Positions 56,793 through 64,000 of a stretch of DNA of 64,000 nucleotides are shown piece by piece (the stretch's first letter is position 1; every line of letters starts with the position of its first letter). The DNA is taken from positions 2,604,001 through 2,668,000 of the forward strand of contig OY725502.1 in NCBI GenBank assembly GCA_963281255.1, in the 5' to 3' direction. Made by a program: the position numbers and the translations under genes. Source of the stretch: Aphrocallistes beatrix (taxonomy: Eukaryota > Porifera > Hexactinellida > Sceptrulophora > Aphrocallistidae). The notes under the pieces are model-generated. The model was not told the DNA's origin, searched no databases, and saw nothing but the letters and a program-made list of their open reading frames with translations.

Positions 56793-57991
56793 ATATATCT
56801 CTGTGACGAATTGATTGAAGAAACTGCCGGGCGTAGAAGGCTGATTTTTGGCATGTGGTAGTCTTTTGGCTATGGCTCCAGTAAGCTCGGAGTTCAGAGC
56901 AAATGTCGACTCATCATGGAATTATGACGTCATTGTCACATATTTAAAAGTTAAGCAACACAGTTATTCGGGCATAACTCAGCCATTATAGGAGATAGAA
57001 GGCTGAAATTTTAATAGAATCTGTATCCTAACACGTCACACATATGATGCAACTATCATCAAAAAATGATGACTCATCACTTTGCTATGACGTCATCATT
57101 ACTCATCATAATTTTAAATATTGACAATTTGGTGTTTTTTCGAGTGATATCGATTTTAACATTAAGATGGACATATTTAGAGATGTTATCTCCCTTATAA
57201 CTAACCAATGTGACCCCAGGCGACCGAAGGGAGCCTCTGGCGGACACAAAGTGACCGCCAGCCGCGCAGCGCATGCATGCGAAGCGCGCTTGTATACATA
57301 TATATGTTGCAGTGTAAATGCGAAACTGGTGTATTCGCGAATACACCGGTGGATTCGCGAATACACTGAATATAGTTGGTGGATTCGCGAATACACTGAA
57401 TAGTTGGTGGATTCGCGAATACACCGTTGCAAATGCGAAACCTCTTTATCTTAAATCTTATGGTTGATTTATATTTCTCATAGGAGCAACTAGATTACAA
57501 CAAAACTTTTAATCAAGATCAATGAATGTAAAACCTCATTCTAAATCGTTTTCATGTAATCTTCAAGCATGATAAATTATTCTTACATTACATACATCAC
57601 TCCTCATGCTATGTTATATTATTTGATTTTTGGTATGTTTTAAGTTTTAGAAACTTTACTTTCTCACGCCAAAAATGTAGTTGTATAGTAGCTTTGAAAA
57701 CATGTTGTTTACATCATATTACTGTCAAATTTTTAGTTATGAAACAGCTGAGTATTACTAATAATAGTGTAAATACTACGTATTTCCTTTGAGTTATATA
57801 ATTAACCAACCATAAAATTTAAGATAAAAAGGTTTCGCATTTGCACCGGTGTTTTCGCGAGTCCACCAACTATTCAGTGTATTCGCGAATCCACTAACTA
57901 TTCAGTGTATTCGCGAATCCACCAGTTTCGCATTTACACTGCAACATATATATACACAAACAAACATTAATCGAGGTTTAATAGTAAGGAT
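56793..57991 (+). mobile_element. CG-core element, right outer end, with nested MITE
   Basis: Forward core from CTGTGACGAATTGATTGAAG (about 56808) to the CGCGCTTG stem-loop (57295), microsatellite interrupted by the MITE at 57307-57946, then the outer end with GTTTAATAGTAAGGAT finishing at 57991. Confidence 0.75.
57307..57948. mobile_element. MITE with tandem TTCGCGAATACACTGAATA units
   Basis: GTTGCAGTGTAAATGCGAAA at the left and its perfect inverse at the right. Next to each end are three or four copies of GGTGGATTCGCGAATACAC separated by TGAATAGTT, inverted between ends. A second GCAAATGCGAAACC pair closes the repeats. Flanks are TA-rich microsatellite, hiding the target duplication. Confidence 0.8.
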
Positions 57992-58311
57992 TATATCCCG
58001 GAGATTTAAATAACTGCATTAAACTTCTCAAAAATTTTTTTTTTCTTGTTAATTTTACAGTATTATTTCTTATAAGTTTCATTAAACAACATTATTTTAA
58101 TTAACAGTAGCACAGCGATACTAAAAAATGGTACTGCCATTGCCCATACTTTAGTGTTAGTAGCTAAAAAATTTACTGCCATCCTCATATCAAACAATAC
58201 TGGACAAAAAGTGGCCGCAGCCATGGCCGCCACAGTTCCTACACCACTTCTTTCCTAGTCAATAATCTCAATTTTGATTTCTATGATCTTAAAATTAGAT
58301 ATTATTTTAGC
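57992..58311. other. Upstream region of Myt1
   Basis: AT-rich except for GGCCGCAGCCATGGCCGCC around 58215. No splice acceptor or upstream exon is evident. Promoter not defined. Confidence 0.3.
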
Positions 58312-59829
58312 ATGGAAATATCTGAAGGTGACACTAGTCTCCCTACTCCAAATTTTCATTATTCTAAAACCTTTAATGTTAGACGTGGATCCGCACGGTT
58401 TTCCCATTCATTTCAATGCTTTCCAAAGCTATCCCTTAACAGTGATTCTTCTCCACAGGAAAATGTATATGAAGGTATCACTCAACCTATACCGTTGTCC
58501 AACAATGATAGCTTATATTATTGTGAAAATATCAGAGATCCGGGTATTATTTTATCTAGAACTGGAGTTTCTAAAACTAATCAAAACTATGAGTTGATTG
58601 GAAATTCCAGTTTGGAACACCGTTTTGATATTCTCCAAAAGATTGGTGAAGGAAGTTTTGGAATAGTATATCGCGTCAGAGACTGTCAAACACAAAGTTT
58701 GTATGCACTTAAGATGGCTAAAAAGATCTCAGGAAATTTTTCTAATAAATTTCTTTTTTTGAAAGAGGCTGAAAATCTCAGAAAAATTGGTACTCATATA
58801 AATGTAGTTAAATTCTACTCTGTTTGGGAACATGATGATCATATTTTTATGCAATTAGAACTTTGCTATTGTTCTTTGAAGGATATCATTATGTCTCGCG
58901 GACCTATTATTGCCACAGATTTTTATTGGGTTCTGAAAGACATAGTAAGCGGGATCAAATATATACATGATAAAAACTTCATTCATTTAGACATAAAACC
59001 CGATAATTTATTTCTGTCAGTTAATTTAAAATTAATAAAGATTGGTGATTTTGGGATGCTGTATAAGCTCTCTGATCCCTTAGTTACTGCTTTCGAAGGG
59101 GACAATAAGTACATGGCTCCTGAACTCTTAGTAAAGACATTTGGTAAACCAGCAGATATTTTTAGCTTGGGTATAACCCTACTTGAATTATTAACGAATA
59201 TTGAATTACCTTCTGGTGGTCAGCTTTGGCATGAACTTCGTCATGAAGAATTTTCATCGTTGAATGTTGAGATTTCACAAAGTTTCAAAGAGATAACATT
59301 TATGATGCTACGTACCGATCCTGATAAACGGGCATCAATTAATGAATTATATGCTATATCTCAGAATTTTTACTATTCCCAAACTGAAAGAGCCTCTAAT
59401 ATTTTCTCTTCCTGGTTGTTATATATATTATTTGTCTTTTTTTCTACAATCGGATTTATTTTTAACACTTTATTTGAAAAAAATCACAAGAATATACCTT
59501 TTCTCCAAAGTAATCATACTACCATTTCACCAATCGGTATACATGAAAGAAGAAAAAATACTTTAGAAAATTCCTTTTCTTCAAATTCATCAAATATCCA
59601 AAATTTCAACTCCAAAAAACTGTCCAATTCTTCCCCTGAATTGACCTCAACTCCTTATTGCAAAACTTATAATTTCAAATCTCTTGATTTAGATAATAAT
59701 TCAAATGACAAGTCTAAAATTCATGATTATTTACAAATTCAACCAAAAGCTTATTCATCTAATACATTTCATTACAGATCTCTAGTAGATAAAAATAATT
59801 TCTCATCCAGAAAATTAGTATTTGACTGA
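58312..59829 (+). CDS. pkmyt1: Membrane-associated Cdk1-inhibitory kinase Myt1
   Basis: One frame of 505 codons from the ATG at 58312, no introns; human PKMYT1 has 499. Known role: phosphorylates Cdk1 on Thr14/Tyr15 at ER/Golgi membranes and delays mitotic entry. Visible: Ser/Pro-rich N-terminus (1-105); glycine loop GEGSFGIVYRV (112-122); ATP-binding Lys134; catalytic HLDIKPDN (225-232, Asp227); DFG (246-248); EGDNKYMAPELL (262-273), where Myt1 proteins have EGDPRYMAPELL; and NIELPSGGQLWHEL, matching the Myt1-specific NMELP.GG segment. After the kinase domain a hydrophobic segment at about 367-388 (SSWLLYILFVFFSTIGFIF) fits the single membrane anchor that separates Myt1 from Wee1. The tail is Ser/Asn-rich. 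All catalytic residues are present. Confidence 0.95.
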   Translation: MEISEGDTSLPTPNFHYSKTFNVRRGSARFSHSFQCFPKLSLNSDSSPQENVYEGITQPIPLSNNDSLYYCENIRDPGIILSRTGVSKTNQNYELIGNSSLEHRFDILQKIGEGSFGIVYRVRDCQTQSLYALKMAKKISGNFSNKFLFLKEAENLRKIGTHINVVKFYSVWEHDDHIFMQLELCYCSLKDIIMSRGPIIATDFYWVLKDIVSGIKYIHDKNFIHLDIKPDNLFLSVNLKLIKIGDFGMLYKLSDPLVTAFEGDNKYMAPELLVKTFGKPADIFSLGITLLELLTNIELPSGGQLWHELRHEEFSSLNVEISQSFKEITFMMLRTDPDKRASINELYAISQNFYYSQTERASNIFSSWLLYILFVFFSTIGFIFNTLFEKNHKNIPFLQSNHTTISPIGIHERRKNTLENSFSSNSSNIQNFNSKKLSNSSPELTSTPYCKTYNFKSLDLDNNSNDKSKIHDYLQIQPKAYSSNTFHYRSLVDKNNFSSRKLVFD

Positions 59830-60011
59830 AAAATCAAGTTTACTCTGTTTCATCCTATCAGTCTTGATTACTTTTGCTGTATTATTAAGTTCATGATTTA
59901 CAAATTATACATCTCAAAATTATGTTTCTCAGGGAACAATATTTACATTTTTGAGGCTCATTGAATGAACGGATAAGTAGGAAAGAGAACACGAACATTT
60001 TAAGTTCGAAC
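59830..60011. other. Downstream region of Myt1
   Basis: Short AT-rich spacer; a TTAA at 60012-60015 marks the next insertion. No AATAAA signal close to the stop was noticed. Confidence 0.35.
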
Positions 60012-60015
60012 TTAA

Positions 60016-61890
60016 GGATACCGCAATCGAAAAAACATATGATTTGACTTACAGAATACGATGAAAGTAGAGCTATAAAAGATGTTAAGCGTGGGCAGGT
60101 ATCTCCGTCAAGAAATACTAACACATTCCAAACCGTTTTTGAGATACAGTGTCTCAAAGTCTGTTTTTTTCGTTTTTCACTAGCACATCTTAATGATGGA
60201 AATTCGGCCACAAGGAATTTTTTGGACAAACCAAGGAATCAAATGCTTCCAAAATCGAATCATAGATAGTCTACCATATTTGCAAATTCATAGGACCAAA
60301 ATAAAGTTAAAATGACAAAAATTGTAAATTTTATCGGAGTTCGAAAAAGGAGTTCGAAAAGTTTTTTTGGGATATCAGGAATAAAATCACCAAGTTATAA
60401 GATATCGAAAATAAGATGATAATACGTTCATCGCCTAATAATATGGAACAACACTTGAAATTTTCAAACATCTATCTCAAACCAATTTGAGTTAAAATTC
60501 TGTAAAGACGGTCATTTTTGAAATTTTAAAGTCCCGAGAAATAGAGATTTTAAGTTTAGATGTTAAGAAGAATGTAAAATGAGTTATTAATAATGAACAA
60601 AAGCATTCACAGATATTTATTCGCATTAATACTACTGATTTAGGTATATTCGAACCAAATATTTGCAAAAAATAGCAAAAGTACCCTGAAAATCCACAAA
60701 TTTCCTTGAGACCCCTAACCCCGAATATTTTGAGATAATTGTAAATAATAATTCATATTCCTGGCACAACGAAGTATAATCTATCAGTTTAGAATGAATA
60801 ATGAGCTTCCAAAAAGTATATTAGGGATTTAGAGCGAAAGTCTACGACTTTTGGTTTTGAAGTTATGATTTTCGAAAAATGCTACGTCATCATATGACAA
60901 AAATCTAAAACTTACATTCCATAGGACGTAGTGCAATTATTATCAATGAATCATATATGTACCCTCATAAAAAGTATATAAGTGAGAACCTAGAATTTGG
61001 GGTTATATTTACAGAGATAGAGAGATATCTCTTTTTGGACCCTAAATGGGGGTTTTTGACCGAATCTGCGAGGTCCAATGCCAGAACTTTCAAAATAATT
61101 ATCAAAAGTTCTCCAATTTTTCTGTACACATTATTAACGACAATTGTATTCATCATTTAGCGAAACAACCACATTTGGATACATATTTAATGATTAGATT
61201 CGCCATTTTCTAATATATTCAAAGTTCTCCATATAATTTGTATTACAATTAAATCAATGATAAGTCGAGAATTATTTATTTTTTGACAAAGGAATGTTTG
61301 AGGAACCTATATATTTTCGCATATATCCTTTTATTTAAGAATATAATAGATTATATATCTTCAATAGTTTTTAAGATATGACATCGGCCTCTTTCTGGAC
61401 CATAGAGAGATATTATGCCCGAACTTTACCTATAATGGGCGATATCTCACGAACAAATGGTCGGATCCGAACAAATTTTTTTTTGAAACGATCAGAATTT
61501 TATTTCTGATCCAGTGATCGCTAAATATCTGATATCAAACAGGCGATTTACCGAGCATTATATAAATGAGCTATTTTGTTTGGATTTTATTTGGCCATTC
61601 TTCTAAATCTTTGTGTTATATAATCTCCAAAGGTGCCAAAACAATGTTAAGGTCCATATCATTAAAAAATTATCAAATAAGTTAAAAACTAATTGGTAAA
61701 TGCGTCAAAAACCTCCAATAATTTTTTCAATTTTAAGTACCATTAAACTTTAAGGGGTTAACTCATAAAAATAAAAACCTTCCAACTAGTACCATCAGAT
61801 GGTAGACCGCTCAGTAATACAATGAAATTAGCAATAAAAAATTTTGCTCTATTTTTTTACGCCAGGCAAGGTTTTTCGAGGGCGGTATCC
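60016..61890 (+). mobile_element. TTAA-family element, full length (1.88 kb)
   Basis: GGATACCGCAATCGAAAAAA at the left, TTTTTCGAGGGCGGTATCC at the right, TTAA at 60012-60015 and 61891-61894. The interior matches 32917-34843 in the opposite orientation. Short frames (for example 60957-61160) are not conserved across copies. Confidence 0.88.
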
Positions 61891-61894
61891 TTAA

Positions 61895-62156
61895 GTACAA
61901 TGTTCGAACTTTTAATTACCGACATTTAGTCTATATTTAGAGCTATATAAAGTAATATAATTAGAGATGTTATTTACCTAGAGATGTTATTTACCAAATT
62001 ATTCAAAGTGAATCTAGGCTCCCAAAGGACGCATTTGCTGGACGCCTGCGCATTATTATTATTACATTAATATTACTATTTGCTATACTGTATTAAAGTT
62101 GAATCACATCTTTACTTTAAAACCTAAATCACAAATTCACGATTCAGTCGTCCATG
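61895..62156. other. Intergenic DNA with a degraded CG-core end
   Basis: GAGATGTTATTTACC and GGCTCCCAAAGGACGCATTTGCTGGACGCC (about 61970-62048) resemble a decayed CG-core terminus. Nothing else seen. Confidence 0.35.
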
Positions 62157-62845
62157 TCCTACTTAATACACAGCCGTGTATGTTACCGAGAAGGCATGGA
62201 AAATAGAATGCCAGTTTTAAAACAGTTCAAAGTGTAATTAGATCGATGAATCAAGAACTGTATACGATAGAACTTAGAAATATATTATTACCAATACCAA
62301 CATCATATCAGGGTATGTAATTCAGCTGTCAAAATTTGTTATGTCATCATGTGATTATGCAAATGGGACTTTTTATAACGAAAAATGCTGTTGTTCTAGC
62401 TCATTTTAAACATCGTTATCTGCATTTCTAATGCTTGATTTTTTGAGAGAGCAACAATAGAAAGGCCCAAATTCGATAATTTGAAAATCTTATTTGGAAG
62501 TTCTATTCACATTCCAATGTTGCTATAGAAACAAAAAATTGAATGTTTAATTCATAACTCAAAAGATATAGCTCTTGTTATGGCTTAAAAATTCAATTTT
62601 TTCTTTCAATAGCAACTGAATAATGCATAGACATTCCAATTAAGATTTTCAGATTTGCTTCACTATTATTGCTCTCTCAAAAAATCAAGCACTAGAAATG
62701 CAGATAACGATGTTCAAAATGAGCTAGAACAACAGCATTTTTCGTTATAAAAAGTCCCACTTGCGTAATCACATGATAACATAACAAATTTTGACAGCTG
62801 AATTACATACCCTGATATGATGTTGGTATTGGTAGTAATATACAC

Positions 62846-63393
62846 GGGGAGCCTGCACATGTCAGAAATTGGAGTTATGATTTTGTCAGAATATCTAGTT
62901 CTGCACATGTCAGAATCGGCTATTATAGAGTTCTGCACATGTCAGAATCGGCTATTGTAGAGTTCTGCACATGTCAGAATCGGTTTTCTAGAGTTCTGCA
63001 TTTGTTAGAATGTAATTTCTATAGTTCTAGTAAATGCTACTCGACCACCTCGTAAAATGCCACTTTCAGACTCAAATGGACACTATTCCGAACATAAAAT
63101 GCCCCTTTTCACATCTTTATTTACATATTACTCTCGAAACTGCTCACTTTCGCTCTTCCATTCATTCTAAAAAGAAATAAAATGCCACTCAAACACCCTA
63201 CCACGAAACTAGAGTAGAATTTGACTCCCATTCTAACAAAGTCATAACTCGATAAAACTGATTCTGACATGTGCAGAACTCGATATAACTGATTCTGACA
63301 TGTGCAGAACTCTAGAAAACCGATTCTGACATGTGCAGAACTAATTATTCTGGCAAAATCATAACTAGAAATTCTGACATGTGCAGCTCCCCC
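62846..63393. mobile_element. hAT-type element with CTGACATGTGCAGAAC repeats
   Basis: Left end GGGGAGCCTGCACATGTCAG, right end CTGACATGTGCAGCTCCCCC. Four GTTCTGCACATGTCAGAATC-type units follow the left end and four inverted units precede the right end. Perfect 8-base duplication ATATACAC (62838-62845 and 63394-63401). The duplication includes the first bases of the adjacent P-MITE. Interior non-coding. Confidence 0.85.
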
Positions 63394-63398
63394 ATATA

Positions 63399-63874
63399 CA
63401 CTGCCCTACCAAAAGTATTCGTACACCTCAATATTTTCCATTAATATAGTACTAAAATGGCTATATTGAAGAATGATCATGCAGTTAAAATATAAGAGAT
63501 ATAGTATATTTGATTTCAGATTCGTATTCTAAGCAATTGAATGACCTATTTTCGAAATTTCAAATCAATTGCTAATTGCCAAGGTTAAAATTCCCGACCT
63601 GTGCCACCATCTACCACTTTTCTAGAGTCTTAACCACTGTAGCAGATGGTGATAGGTGACACAGGGTAGCACAGGATGATAAATTTCGGCATAGTTAAAA
63701 CTTAATTGATTTGAAAACTCTAAAATAGGTAATTCGAATGCGTAGAATACGAATCTGAAATCAAATATACTGTATCTCGTCTAGTTTAACTGCATGACAG
63801 TTCAGTAATAGACGCATTTAGTACTATTTTAATGGGAAATATTGAGGTGTACGAATACTTTTGGTAGGGTAGTG
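63399..63874. mobile_element. P-MITE, complete
   Basis: CACTGCCCTACCAAAAGTAT at the left and ATACTTTTGGTAGGGTAGTG at the right, TA-flanked, near-palindromic throughout. Joining the outside bases restores the Y arm (GTAATATTTCTAAGG), so it is inserted at a TA in Y. Confidence 0.88.
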
Positions 63875-64000
63875 TATTTCTAAGGTCTATCGTATAATAT
63901 TTCTAATTCATCGGTCTAATTACACTTTGAACTGTTCAAAAATTGGCCTTCTATTTTTCATGCCTTCTCGCTGACATACACGGCTGTGTATTAAGTAGGC

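Larger units (their letters stand above)
62157..64000. repeat. Foldback repeat Y, interrupted, running off the window
   Basis: CCTACTTAATACACAGCCGT at 62157 returns as its inverse at the last bases of the window. The left arm (62157-62500) pairs with 62640-62837 and, after two nested insertions, with 63875-64000. The axis lies near 62570. Phrases GACAGCTGAATTACATACC and GAGAGCAA are shared. The end beyond 64000 is missing. Confidence 0.8.

Noticed and set aside
58274-58597. 107-codon ORF overlapping the start of Myt1
   Set aside because: Alternate frame of the kinase gene without motif.

Overview
The window reads as transposon-choked nuclear DNA of an invertebrate animal. It is AT-rich and has no operons. 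The three intact genes are eukaryotic: a MND1 meiotic factor, a seven-blade kelch protein closest to the animal KLHDC8 type, and a Wee1-family kinase with the C-terminal membrane anchor typical of animal Myt1. I cannot name the species. Function calls rest on family motifs recalled from memory; no database search was possible.

Almost everything else is mobile DNA, much of it nested. For brevity I name the recurring families. P-MITE: long palindromes with Tc1-like ends (CACTGCC...GGCAGTG) flanked by TA. TTAA family: 1.2-1.9 kb non-coding elements with GGATACCGCC ends, flanked by TTAA. CG-core repeat: a roughly 490-base core ending in a CGCG-rich stem-loop, flanked by TA/CA microsatellites and often by an outer inverted repeat beginning ATCCTTACTATTAAAACTC. 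X family: a palindromic repeat around the phrase ACTAGGGATGCGGTAGAA. Y: a foldback repeat at the right edge. Several other short elements have 8-base target duplications, as hAT elements do.

Layout. 1-11.5 kb: CG-core, P-MITE and hAT-type MITEs, X-family pieces and two decayed CR1/L2-like LINE fragments. 11.5-20.6 kb: a nest in which a TTAA copy holds a palindromic MITE, which holds a 6.6 kb hAT-like element with a broken transposase, which holds further insertions. 20.6-21.1 kb: a mariner N-terminal fragment. 21.7-22.3 kb: Mnd1. 22.3-38.5 kb: MITEs, a Tc1 copy (29.6-30.9 kb), and a TTAA/CG-core/P-MITE/TTAA nest (31-35.5 kb). 38.5-40.3 kb: an array of AATTCTTAGAA-type repeats containing a second kind of TTAA element. 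40.3-45.8 kb: a Ginger-like element encoding an integrase joined to an OTU cysteine protease across about 11 exons. 46-48 kb: a faint minus-strand hAT relic. 48.8-49.9 kb: the kelch gene. 51.9-53.2 kb: a second Tc1 copy. 55.5-58 kb: a head-to-tail and inverted CG-core cluster with a TTCGCGAA-rich MITE. 58.3-59.8 kb: Myt1. 60-61.9 kb: a full-length TTAA element. 62.2-64 kb: foldback Y containing a P-MITE and an hAT-type element.

The three host genes all have single open reading frames without introns, while the Ginger copy keeps many spliceosomal introns. All three products belong to families linked to meiosis or cell division (Mnd1 recombination, KLHDC8B midbody, Myt1 G2/M control). They lie far apart and nothing shows co-regulation. 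Every transposon-encoded protein seen here is broken.
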